From: Prosthecobacter debontii
GTDB lineage: Bacteria > Verrucomicrobiota > Verrucomicrobiia > Verrucomicrobiales > Akkermansiaceae
Assembly: GCA_945885485.1 (NCBI GenBank)
Contig: CAMCYT010000078.1
Coordinates: 1-10,419 of the forward strand
DNA: 10,419 nt
Direction: 5' to 3'
Positions 1-5,303 of this stretch are shown piece after piece (positions within the stretch are counted from its first letter, which is position 1; each line of letters begins with the position of its first letter). The notes under the pieces are model-generated. The model worked only from the letters and a program-made list of their open reading frames with translations. It had not been told where the DNA came from and ran no database searches. Made by a program: the position numbers and the translations under genes.

Positions 1-348
1 TGGATCGGCGAGGATGAGATCGTAGGTGGCGGGATCGCGTTGGAGGAAAGAAAAGACATCTGCTTTCACGGTGCGTCCGCCATCGAGTTTGGCTTTTTTT
101 AGGTTTTCATCGGTGACGGCGATGGCTTGGCGGTGTTCGTCGACAAATACGCACGATGCCGCGCCACGGCTGAGGGCTTCAAGTCCGAGCGCACCAGAAC
201 CGCAGAAGAGATCCAGGACGCGGGCATCAAAGACATGTTCGCCGAGAATGGAAAAAATTGCCTGCCGGACAAAATCCGTGGTCGGGCGCGCGACGGCCGA
301 TGGGACTTTGATGGCGATGCGGCCAGCTTTTCCTGCGATGATTCTCAC
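1..348 (-). CDS. rsmD: 16S rRNA (guanine-966-N2)-methyltransferase RsmD, N-terminal 116 residues (3' end off window)
   Basis: RsmD methylates G966 in helix 31 of 16S rRNA during 30S assembly, using S-adenosylmethionine. The reading frame begins at a GTG (346-348) with MRIIAGKAGR, a typical RsmD opening. Residues 21-32 (RPTTDFVRQAIF) match the family signature RPT-x-D-x-VREALF. The SAM-binding motif I, DLFCGSGALGLEALSRGA, starts at residue 46. The acidic residue ending the next strand is in FVDEHRQA (about 69-76). The visible part stops inside motif IV (LADP), just before the expected second proline and aromatic residue, so about the last 70 residues lie off the left edge. No Shine-Dalgarno sequence precedes the GTG. 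rsmD often sits next to coaD; here coaD is about 4.3 kb away on the same strand. Identification is secure from the motifs. Confidence 0.95.
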   Translation of the reverse strand, partial: MRIIAGKAGRIAIKVPSAVARPTTDFVRQAIFSILGEHVFDARVLDLFCGSGALGLEALSRGAASCVFVDEHRQAIAVTDENLKKAKLDGGRTVKADVFSFLQRDPATYDLILADP

Positions 349-403
349 TGGCGTAAATCTCAATTTTCAAAGCTCAAAGTTCAAGAAAGAACGAGAGGGG
401 AGA

Positions 404-502
404 TTTTTTACCGCGAATCCTGTTTCGCTAAGGCTAAGGATAACAAGTGAACGCTAATGAAGAGGGAATTTAACCACAGATGAACAGGATGAACGCAGAT
501 CG
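404..502. repeat. Degenerate intergenic repeat block (ACCGCGAAT / AACCACAGATGAAC type)
   Basis: The rsmD-kinase gap contains phrases that recur elsewhere in the window. TTTTTACCGCGAAT at 405-418 recurs at 572-585. GAACGCTAATGAAG (449-462) resembles GGACGCTAATAAAG near 596-609. TTTAACCACAGATGAACAGG begins near 469. The units are about 10 nt long (GAACGCNNAT-like), A/G-rich on this strand, and carry no open reading frame resembling a known protein. I see similar text in other PVC-type genomes as dispersed repeats, but I cannot assign a function. The region 349-574 holds no gene that I can support. Confidence 0.55.
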
Positions 503-574
503 AAGAGTGATGAAATACTTAGGCTAGTCCAAATTTCCTGTCGGAAAGCTCAAGGAAGAGTTGATGGGTAATTT

Positions 575-737
575 TTACCGCGAATGAACGCGAATGGACG
601 CTAATAAAGATGAAGATGAAGTTTATCCACGAAAAGGGAAGAGATGTGGGAATTTTTTCTCTTCTACATTTTTTCAATGCTTAACCCTCTTCATTCGCGT
701 CCATTCGCGTCCATTCGCGTTCATTCGCAGTTAAATT
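575..737. repeat. Long inverted repeat built of ~10-nt GCGAATGAAC units
   Basis: A perfect 22-bp inverted match joins 580-601 (starts GCGAATGAACGCGAATGG) to 707-728. The match continues with mismatches outward and inward, so each arm is about 40-47 nt around a spacer of about 90-105 nt. Each arm is itself a tandem of 10-nt units: GCGAATGAAC, GCGAATGGAC on the left and ATTCGCGTCC, ATTCGCGTCC, ATTCGCGTTC on the right. The spacer contains ATCCACGAAAAGG, another recurring phrase. It sits upstream of the kinase/phosphatase pair. Structure and position resemble a non-autonomous palindromic element. Neither a transposase nor target-site duplications were recognised. Confidence 0.7.
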
Positions 738-765
738 TACATTTCCCCGAGAATTTTTCTAAAAG
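736..765 (+). promoter_or_regulatory. Candidate sigma-70-type promoter for the kinase-like/PP2C pair
   Basis: TTTACA (736-741; 5 of 6 to TTGACA) is separated by 18 nt from TAAAAG (760-765; 4 of 6 to TATAAT). It lies immediately after the inverted repeat and would place a start about 20 nt before the GTG at 793. A G-run (776-780) lies in the leader and is the only ribosome-binding-like element. This is pattern matching only. Confidence 0.35.
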
Positions 766-792
766 GTTTTCAAGTGGGGGAATCGGTGTAAT

Positions 793-1209
793 GTGGCGGC
801 GATGTCGATTGAACCCATCAAAGACGGATTGAGATCCATTGTGCGGATTGATTTCTATGGAAACGTGCACAAGCGGATGCGAGGCAGCGATGTGGAGAAT
901 CGTTACGCGACGGAAGTGAAAGTTTTGAAAGTTCTCGAGGAACGAGGTTGTCCGTATGTGCCGAGAGTTTTGGAAGAGCATCCTGATGAGTTTTATTTTG
1001 TATCGACCAACTGTGGCCGCCCCGCTCCGCAGATTTCTAAGGAAAAGGCGGATTCATTGTATGCTGCGTTAGAGAAAGATTACGGCGTGCGGCATTTGGA
1101 TGCGGAGCCGAGAAACATCACTTACTCAGATAAGCTCGGGCGGTTCTGCATCATCGACTTCGAGCTTGCGGAAATTTTACCAGAACTACATCCAAAAGAA
1201 CCCTCTTAG
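793..1209 (+). CDS. Small protein-kinase-fold protein (possible mini Ser/Thr kinase or phosphotransferase)
   Basis: This 138-residue protein carries kinase-fold landmarks in the correct order. There is a short N-lobe with a lysine in VHKRMRG (K27) and a helix-C-like EVKVLKVLEE (E41). A hinge-like strand follows (FYFVSTNCG, 67-75). The catalytic-loop-like HLDAEPRNI has H101, D103 and N108. A DFG-equivalent IIDFE has D122. It ends soon after, so the activation segment and large C-lobe helices of ordinary Ser/Thr kinases are absent, and no Gly-rich loop is obvious. The size is about half that of a canonical kinase, nearer to RIO/Bud32 or aminoglycoside-kinase-like folds. The start is GTG 793; an in-frame ATG at 802 is possible. 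The stop is 3 nt before the PP2C gene, so the two are almost certainly cotranscribed and may act on the same targets. Kinase fold is well supported; activity and substrate are unknown. Confidence 0.7.
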   Translation: MAAMSIEPIKDGLRSIVRIDFYGNVHKRMRGSDVENRYATEVKVLKVLEERGCPYVPRVLEEHPDEFYFVSTNCGRPAPQISKEKADSLYAALEKDYGVRHLDAEPRNITYSDKLGRFCIIDFELAEILPELHPKEPS

Positions 1210-1212
1210 GCA

Positions 1213-2022
1213 GTGTCTCAACAACCCATCATTCGCTGGGCGGGCGCAACCGTCAGTGGCACGCGTAAAGAACGCAATGACGATTCATGGATCGTCTTTT
1301 CCTCGAATTTCAATGGATCGAAAGTGTTAGATGCGACGGGTGAGAGTTCGGTTACGAATCAGGACATGGTGTTTGCTATATCGGACGGCATGGGCGGAGG
1401 AAACGCGGGTGATCTGGCGTCGTCGCTGATCATCGAGCAGATGGCGTTGATGATTCCGGAAACATTTAAAGCGGCAGCGTCTGGATTTTTTCCAGATTCG
1501 ATTGCGCATTTAGGGTTGGCGCTGAAAGAAGTTCACAAACATATCAATCAAGCCGGATCGCAAGCAGAGAATGTCAAAGGTATGGCGGCGACCCTTGCGC
1601 TCGCGTGGTTCACTCCGGATAATATGTATTTAGCGAACGTGGGCGATTCGCGGATTTATTTATGTCGCGACAGTAAGACTGAGCAGTTGACTCGAGATCA
1701 TACCGCTGCGTGGTCGTCTTGGAAACGCGGTGAGATTTCTGAATTTGAATACCGCCAACATCCGCGTCGCGCAGCACTCTATGAAGTTGTGGGAGGTGGA
1801 CATCCGTCGCTGTGTCCTTATTTTGCAGCGATTCCTTACTCCAAGGGAGATCGGTTTCTTGTTTGCTCTGATGGCTTGATCGATGGAGTCTGGGAACGTC
1901 ATATCGCTGAAGCTTTGCATGAAAGTAAAACTCCAGAGGAAACTTCAGAGGTTTTGCTAAAACGCGCCATCGAAAACTCCGGAGTTGATGATACGACGTT
2001 AGTGGTGATTGATGTGGGGTGA
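1213..2022 (+). CDS. PP2C-family (PPM) serine/threonine protein phosphatase
   Basis: A 269-residue, single-domain, cytoplasmic PP2C-type phosphatase that removes phosphate from Ser/Thr using two Mn/Mg ions. Motifs appear in order: GTRKERNDD (N22, D24), VFAISDGMGGGNAGD with metal ligands D58 and G59, ATLALAW then VGDSRIYL (144-147 GDSR), LTRDHT (159-164), FLVCSDGLIDG with metal-binding D220, and VDDTTLVVI (D259/D260, the usual DN-x-T with Asp for Asn). All metal-ligand positions look intact. No signal peptide or membrane segment is seen. The start is GTG at 1213, three bases after the kinase-like gene's stop, without a clear Shine-Dalgarno sequence, which suggests translational coupling. The pairing implies a reversible phosphorylation switch. 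A hairpin ends the unit at 2058-2080. Confidence 0.93.
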   Translation: MSQQPIIRWAGATVSGTRKERNDDSWIVFSSNFNGSKVLDATGESSVTNQDMVFAISDGMGGGNAGDLASSLIIEQMALMIPETFKAAASGFFPDSIAHLGLALKEVHKHINQAGSQAENVKGMAATLALAWFTPDNMYLANVGDSRIYLCRDSKTEQLTRDHTAAWSSWKRGEISEFEYRQHPRRAALYEVVGGGHPSLCPYFAAIPYSKGDRFLVCSDGLIDGVWERHIAEALHESKTPEETSEVLLKRAIENSGVDDTTLVVIDVG

Positions 2023-2050
2023 AAGAAGTGCCGAGTGATCATAGTGGCTG

Positions 2051-2085
2051 CGAGACGGACAGGAACAACATGTTCCTGTCATTTT
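2051..2085 (+). terminator. Hairpin after PP2C gene (GACAGGAACA / TGTTCCTGTC), probable terminator and repeat copy
   Basis: A perfect 10-bp stem (2058-2067 with 2071-2080) closes an ACA loop and is followed by ATTTT. It lies 35 nt after the PP2C stop and 10 nt before the convergent PIN-toxin stop. The 30 nt at 2051-2080 are closely related to 2911-2940, so it may also be a repeated element. Confidence 0.6.
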
Positions 2086-2090
2086 GGAGA

Positions 2091-2528
2091 TTAGAGACCT
2101 TTCACTTTCAGTCCCGCTGCTTTGGCGAGTTTTGCCTGGCGTTTGTCAAAGGTATGGAATTCCTTAACGCCAAGAACTAGAGCAGCGGCAACGTGCAGGA
2201 TATCTAGGCTACGAGTTCCGAGTCGGTCTGAATGTGATGCGCTGAGCCGCTCGGCCTCGACCATGAGCGAGTTATGCGGAACGTCTGCGTGAACCAGCAC
2301 GCCAGCGGCTAGATCTGCTAACAGGAGATTGAGTGACGCATCGCGTTGTGCCGGAGTGATTTCTTTTCGGAAAACTCGAAGCCGTAGCGCATTTCGGAAT
2401 TCAAGTTGGTGAATCCATAGGAAGGCGGGTTGTCCTTCGATGCGCGTCATTGCCGCTGATGCTTTTTGACTCAGCGCATCATGTGAGTAAAGCGAACACA
2501 AAAAACCTGTATCAGCGTAGGTTATCAT
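2091..2528 (-). CDS. PIN-domain ribonuclease toxin (VapC-like), partner of Phd/YefM-type antitoxin
   Basis: A 145-residue single PIN domain. The four conserved acidic residues that bind Mg for RNA cleavage are present: D6 in MITYADTGFL, E43 in QLEFRNAL, D109 in RSLDILHVAAAL, and D128 in HTFDKRQ. The C-terminus AKLAKAAGLKV is typical of the family. VapC-type toxins cleave tRNA or rRNA and are neutralised by the cognate antitoxin. The ATG overlaps the antitoxin stop as ATGA (2525-2528). It is preceded by AGAGGTGA inside the antitoxin gene, the only clear Shine-Dalgarno sequence I found in the window. That suggests coupled translation tuned for toxin synthesis. It converges with the PP2C gene. 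The catalytic set is complete, so an active toxin is likely. The RNA target cannot be read from sequence. Confidence 0.92.
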   Translation of the reverse strand: MITYADTGFLCSLYSHDALSQKASAAMTRIEGQPAFLWIHQLEFRNALRLRVFRKEITPAQRDASLNLLLADLAAGVLVHADVPHNSLMVEAERLSASHSDRLGTRSLDILHVAAALVLGVKEFHTFDKRQAKLAKAAGLKVKGL

Positions 2529-2767
2529 CGCTCACCTCTTGCTTCGCTGATCAGATCGGTGTGGGTTGTTTCTAAGACTTGATCGCCATAGATGTCACGA
2601 AGTCTTGCTATGAAATCTGGCATCGCAGGAGCTTGTTGACTCACAACTGGAGAGAGAATCGCGATCGGTTTACTCCTGCGGCGAATCTCTACGGATTGTC
2701 CAGACTCTACCATGCTCATGACACGGCTGGTCTCGTGTTTGATTTCGCGAATGGTTGCGTGCTTCAT
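2525..2767 (-). CDS. Phd/YefM-type antitoxin of the PIN toxin
   Basis: An 80-residue antitoxin from ATG 2765-2767, beginning MKHATIREIKHETSRVMSMV. The N-terminal half matches the Phd/YefM DNA-binding fold (REIKHETSRV, then VESGQSVEIRRRSKPIAILSPV, about residues 9-43). The C-terminal tail (about 50-80) would wrap around the toxin. An upstream in-frame GTG at 2774-2776 would add three residues. I prefer the ATG because the GTG falls inside the putative -10 element and operator. There is no Shine-Dalgarno sequence, and the predicted transcript start is at or next to the ATG, so the message may be leaderless. Phd-type antitoxins repress their own operon, alone and with the toxin. Confidence 0.9.
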   Translation of the reverse strand: MKHATIREIKHETSRVMSMVESGQSVEIRRRSKPIAILSPVVSQQAPAMPDFIARLRDIYGDQVLETTHTDLISEARGER

Positions 2768-2768
2768 A

Positions 2769-2803
2769 TGTGACACATTAATGAGTTACATTGACTGTGT
2801 CAA
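2769..2803 (-). promoter_or_regulatory. Promoter with two palindromic operator-like sites for the Phd-PIN operon
   Basis: Read on the minus strand, TTGACA (2803-2798) stands 17 nt from TAATGT (2780-2775). Two palindromes cover it: TTGAC-TGT-GTCAA (2791-2803, perfect arms) and an imperfect 22-bp palindrome centred on ATTAAT (2769-2790, 9 of 11 pairs). Both share GTCA/GTGAC half-site words, as expected for binding by the antitoxin or toxin-antitoxin complex. Repression would block both promoter hexamers. Confidence 0.6.
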
Positions 2804-2910
2804 TTTTTAGAATCGGCTTTTCCCTGTCTCGGATCATATGGTTGCCGAAAATAAAGCATGGGGGGTGATTTCAAATGTGTTGCCGACGAAGAGTGGGAAT
2901 AGGATGTCCC

Positions 2911-2940
2911 CGCGACGGACTGGAACAGAATGTTCCAGCT
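2911..2940. repeat. Second copy of the GACGGAC-hairpin repeat (CTGGAACA / TGTTCCAG)
   Basis: An 8-bp perfect stem (2920-2927 with 2931-2938) closes a GAA loop. With its 5' flank CGCGACGGAC it aligns to 2051-2080 (CGAGACGGAC then a hairpin). About 23 of 30 positions are identical, and one base pair is changed on both arms (A-T versus T-A). The two copies are in the same orientation and bracket the Phd-PIN module. Confidence 0.6.
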
Positions 2941-2950
2941 GCAAAATATC

Positions 2951-2976
2951 GGCAGCCCCGACTCATCGGGGCTGCC
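2951..2976 (-). terminator. Strong hairpin GGCAGCCCCGA / TCGGGGCTGCC, terminator of the 2989-3405 gene
   Basis: A perfect 11-bp G/C-rich stem with a four-base loop lies 12 nt beyond the stop of the minus-strand gene. On that strand it is followed by GATATTTTG, a modest U-rich tail; on the plus strand there is none. It shares the core CCCCGA...TCGGGG with hairpins at 5565-5581 and 8293-8309. Confidence 0.6.
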
Positions 2977-2988
2977 GCTCCTTGGTAA

Positions 2989-3405
2989 TCACGAAGCGTT
3001 CAACAAACTTGGTAAATATGAGCTGCGGATAATTTTTCTGCCGCCGGTTTGGAGGTAGCTATCGGCATCTACGCTGACGACTTTGAGACCCATGTAATAG
3101 GTTTCGTTCAGGGTGACGACGGAGGCTGCGCCGAAGGCTTGTGCGAGGTGATCGCGGAGGAGATGGGTCTCGATGTGGCCGAGGTAGAGGAAGGCAGGAG
3201 AGATCTCTGCGGTGGAGTTTTCCCGTATCAAACGAGCGACGGCGAGCGTGTCCCAGTTTCTAACAGGATTTGCTGCGGGTGTGTGCGACTCGAATTTCGG
3301 AAGGCTGGGTTTGTCTAGGATCATGTTCATCTTGCAATGGGGGGTTAAGGCTTGATGGGTTTTATCGAAATTACTTAAGCTTGCTTGAGCAGTTTCGGCT
3401 GACAT
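2989..3405 (-). CDS. Hypothetical protein, function not recognised
   Basis: This open frame encodes up to 138 residues and I do not recognise the family. The soluble core runs from about residue 28 (MILDKPSLPKF) through NWDTLAVARLIREN (50-63), ISPAFLYLGHIETHLLRDHL (68-87) and VVTLNETYYMGLKVVSVDAD (96-115) to a basic tail (GGRKIIRSSY). No signal peptide, membrane helix or cysteine cluster is evident, and it contains a single Cys. The start is uncertain: ATG 3405 gives 138 residues, while ATG 3330 or 3324 give 113 or 111. The N-terminal 25 residues look less structured, so a shorter protein is quite possible. It is divergent from trxB, and its end is marked by a good terminator hairpin. That, together with its protein-like composition, supports a real gene. 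Confidence 0.6.
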   Translation of the reverse strand: MSAETAQASLSNFDKTHQALTPHCKMNMILDKPSLPKFESHTPAANPVRNWDTLAVARLIRENSTAEISPAFLYLGHIETHLLRDHLAQAFGAASVVTLNETYYMGLKVVSVDADSYLQTGGRKIIRSSYLPSLLNAS

Positions 3406-3472
3406 TTACGTCACATGAGTCCGGTTCTTTCGGAATCTTGTCATTTATTTGAAAATTGTTTGATGACTGCGG

Positions 3473-3502
3473 TTGACTCTTGCGGTGTGGGGTCGGAATA
3501 AT
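3473..3502 (+). promoter_or_regulatory. Candidate trxB promoter
   Basis: TTGACT (3473-3478; 5 of 6 to consensus) and AATAAT (3497-3502; 5 of 6) are separated by 18 nt. This would start transcription about 27 nt before ATG 3536. The short leader is C/A-rich with no Shine-Dalgarno sequence. The promoter overlapping the longer frame argues against an upstream start for trxB. Confidence 0.5.
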
Positions 3503-3535
3503 CCGCAGCAGTCACACTCTCAACCACTCATCTAT

Positions 3536-4462
3536 ATGGAAAACGTCATCATCATCGGAACCGGCTGTGCCGGATACACAGCAGCCATCTACACCGCCCG
3601 CGCAAATCTGACCCCGTTGATGATTTCTGGCACACAGCCCGGAGGTCAGCTGACGACCACGACTGAGGTGGAAAACTTCCCCGGATTTCCCGAGGGGATC
3701 ATGGGGCCGGAGATGATGATGAGCATGCAGAAGCAGGCTGAGAAATTCGGCACGCGAATTCAGTATGCGACGGTAGAGTCGATTTCAAAAAATACGGATG
3801 GCACGTTCAGCGTGAATTTGAGCGGCGAGACTCTGCTAGCGAAAACGGTGATCATCGCGACCGGTGCTGCTCCAAGACATCTCGGTTTACCGAATGAAAA
3901 AGATCTCATCGGCCGTGGCCTGACTTCATGCGCGACCTGTGATGGTGCGTTTTATCGCGATGTGCCAGTGGCGGTTATCGGCGGTGGCGACAGTGCCTGC
4001 GAAGAAGCGGGTTTCCTCACCCGTTTCGCGAGCAAGGTGTATCTCATTCACCGTCGTGAAGAATTACGTGCTTCTAAAATCATGGCGGATCGTGCGTTGG
4101 CAAATCCGAAAATCGAGCCGGTATGGAACAGCGGTGTAAGTGAATATCTCACAAATGAAAAAGGTGAGATGCGCGCTATCAAATTGAAAAATTTGGTTGA
4201 TGGTTCGGAGAGTGAACTGGAAGTGGATTGTGTTTTCGTAGCGATCGGTCACGTGCCTAACAGCAGTTTCGTGAGCGGCTTGGTGGATCTCGATGAGAAC
4301 GGTTACATTCTTCAGGTGCCAGGCCGGACCGCGACTAAGACGCCGGGGCTTTTCGCCGCAGGCGATGTAGCGGATCATTATTACCGCCAAGCGATTACGG
4401 CTGCGGGTCAAGGATGTGCTGCTGCGCTAGAAGCGGAGCGGTATCTGACGGATCATGAGTAG
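3536..4462 (+). CDS. trxB: Thioredoxin reductase (NADPH, FAD-dependent)
   Basis: A 308-residue low-molecular-weight thioredoxin reductase. It passes electrons from NADPH through FAD and a redox disulfide to thioredoxin in the cytoplasm. Domains in order: FAD-binding IIIGTGCAGYTAA (5-17) and the flavin-contacting GTQPGGQLTTTTEVENFPGF (32-51); ATG-type motif VIIATGAAP (105-113); active-site CATC (C132, C135) followed by DGAFY; NADPH-binding GGGDSACEEA (149-158) with HRRE (172-175); and the C-terminal FAD motif LFAAGDVAD (272-280) with RQAITAAGQGCAAAL. Length is normal for the bacterial enzyme. The frame is open 63 nt further upstream, but that stretch covers the promoter and lacks similarity, so ATG 3536 is chosen. 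The stop lies 4 nt before a long inverted repeat shared with the convergent coaD. Confidence 0.97.
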   Translation: MENVIIIGTGCAGYTAAIYTARANLTPLMISGTQPGGQLTTTTEVENFPGFPEGIMGPEMMMSMQKQAEKFGTRIQYATVESISKNTDGTFSVNLSGETLLAKTVIIATGAAPRHLGLPNEKDLIGRGLTSCATCDGAFYRDVPVAVIGGGDSACEEAGFLTRFASKVYLIHRREELRASKIMADRALANPKIEPVWNSGVSEYLTNEKGEMRAIKLKNLVDGSESELEVDCVFVAIGHVPNSSFVSGLVDLDENGYILQVPGRTATKTPGLFAAGDVADHYYRQAITAAGQGCAAALEAERYLTDHE

Positions 4463-4466
4463 TTTC

Positions 4467-4576
4467 GGTAGGGCGCCATCGCCGAGGGCGCCGCGTGAAA
4501 CAGATAGTCATGGATTTTTCAGATGCGTATTTTTTCACTTCGCTTCGCGCGGTGCCCTCGGCGATGGCACCCTACC
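4467..4576. repeat. 29-bp-arm inverted repeat between convergent trxB and coaD
   Basis: GGTAGGGCGCCATCGCCGAG... at 4467-4495 is repeated inverted at 4548-4576 with only two mismatches over 29 bp. Inside, GTGAAA (4495-4500) and TTTCAC (4533-4538) can extend the stem toward a central spacer. The two mismatches are of the transition type (G-U tolerant in one RNA strand each). Positioned between two convergent stops, it could act as a two-way terminator. The long, G/C-rich arms and ~50-nt spacer resemble a palindromic repeat element more than a simple terminator. Confidence 0.75.
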
Positions 4577-4593
4577 AAATACGCGGCTGCCTC

Positions 4594-4614
4594 GCTCTCA
4601 GCTCTCAGCTCTCA
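4594..4614. repeat. Tandem heptamer GCTCTCA x3 over the coaD stop codon
   Basis: Three perfect copies of GCTCTCA (4594-4600, 4601-4607, 4608-4614) followed by GCCTC. The third copy supplies the TGA stop of coaD (complement of TCA at 4612-4614), so copy-number changes downstream of the stop leave the protein unchanged. Confidence 0.75.
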
Positions 4615-5100
4615 GCCTCTTCCCTGTTTCAGCACTTTGAAGACTTCTGGGGGGACGTAGCGTTTGACGGTTTCTTCCCAGCCATCTGGGCCGGTTAGGG
4701 ATTTGATCATGCTGGAGGAGAGTTCGGCGACGTCGCGTGGTGGCATGAGGAAAGCGGTGGTGATTTCCGGAGCCATGTCTGCATTGATGTGGCGCATGAC
4801 GCGTTCGTATTCGTAGTCGTTCGGGGAACGAATCCCGCGCAGGATGTAGGTGGCGTTTTTCTTTTTCGCGTAATCGACGAGGTAACGGTTGTCGAAGTAG
4901 TCGATTTCAAGGCGGTCGCTGCTGGGGACGGAAGCGCGTAGCATTTCGAGTCGTTCCTCGACGGTGTAGGAGTAGGATTTTGCGGAATTGCTGCCGATGG
5001 CGACAATCAGGCGATCAAACATTTCCAGTCCTTTCTGGATCATCCAGAGGTGGCCATTGGTTGGAGGATCGAAGGAACCGGCGTAGACTGCGATGCGCAT
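4612..5100 (-). CDS. coaD: Phosphopantetheine adenylyltransferase (CoA biosynthesis)
   Basis: A 162-residue CoaD, which transfers AMP from ATP to 4'-phosphopantetheine to make dephospho-CoA, the penultimate step of CoA synthesis. The nucleotidyltransferase signature AGSFDPPTNGHL (7-18) contains the T-x-GH motif, with H17 as the ATP-stabilising histidine. YILRGIRSPNDYEYERVMRHIN (85-106) matches the substrate-binding RGLR...DFEYE...N region. FLMPPRDVAELSSSMIK (117-133) carries the ISSS-type ATP motif. The length equals the family norm. The ATG has no Shine-Dalgarno sequence; the bases before it are C-rich (CACTCCCTCC). The last codon and stop fall in a heptamer tandem repeat. It converges on trxB across a long inverted repeat. 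Confidence 0.97.
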   Translation of the reverse strand: MRIAVYAGSFDPPTNGHLWMIQKGLEMFDRLIVAIGSNSAKSYSYTVEERLEMLRASVPSSDRLEIDYFDNRYLVDYAKKKNATYILRGIRSPNDYEYERVMRHINADMAPEITTAFLMPPRDVAELSSSMIKSLTGPDGWEETVKRYVPPEVFKVLKQGRG

Positions 5101-5200
5101 GGAGGGAGTGTAGCGTTTAAAACCGTGGGAGGGGAGAAGAATTTAACATCTAATCGGTAGTTGAGGTTGAGGATGGGGAGCGATCATACCTAATCCAGCG

Positions 5201-5303
5201 ATGCTTGAAGACGAATACCTGCGAATCATCAGTTCACCTGTTGGGTGAAAGAGAACTCGATTTCAAAGAGGATGCATGGATTCAGATTTTTCACAGAAGG
5301 TAA
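5201..5303 (+). pseudogene. Possible frameshifted N-terminal remnant of an AlbA-2/Schlafen-type or similar protein
   Basis: From ATG 5201 the frame reads MLEDEYLRIISSPVG and stops at TGA 5246-5248. Skipping one base (5246) continues ERELDFKEDAWIQIFHRR to TAA 5301-5303. The joined text resembles the start of proteins with an acidic helix then a 'LEFK/DFKE' strand, as in the AlbA-2 (divergent AAA-4) domain, but too little remains to name it. The reading ends within the left arm of the inverted repeat at 5285-5423, which could have interrupted it. No known function is claimed. Confidence 0.3.

Noticed and set aside
26..457. Plus-strand open frame of 143 residues opposite rsmD
   Set aside because: The minus strand encodes RsmD with its full N-terminal motif set, so this frame is a shadow.
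404..737. CRISPR array interpretation of the repeated 10-nt units
   Set aside because: Units are about 10 nt, contiguous, degenerate and arranged as an inverted pair, without spacers of 30-40 nt and without cas genes in the window.
2091..2776. Defence island interpretation based on the toxin-antitoxin modules
   Set aside because: No restriction, CBASS, retron, Abi or similar gene lies nearby; the two toxin-antitoxin pairs are separated by 6.5 kb of ordinary genes.
4467..4576. Attenuator or riboswitch for trxB or coaD
   Set aside because: The structure is downstream of both convergent genes, not in a leader, so control of initiation or early termination of either is not expected.
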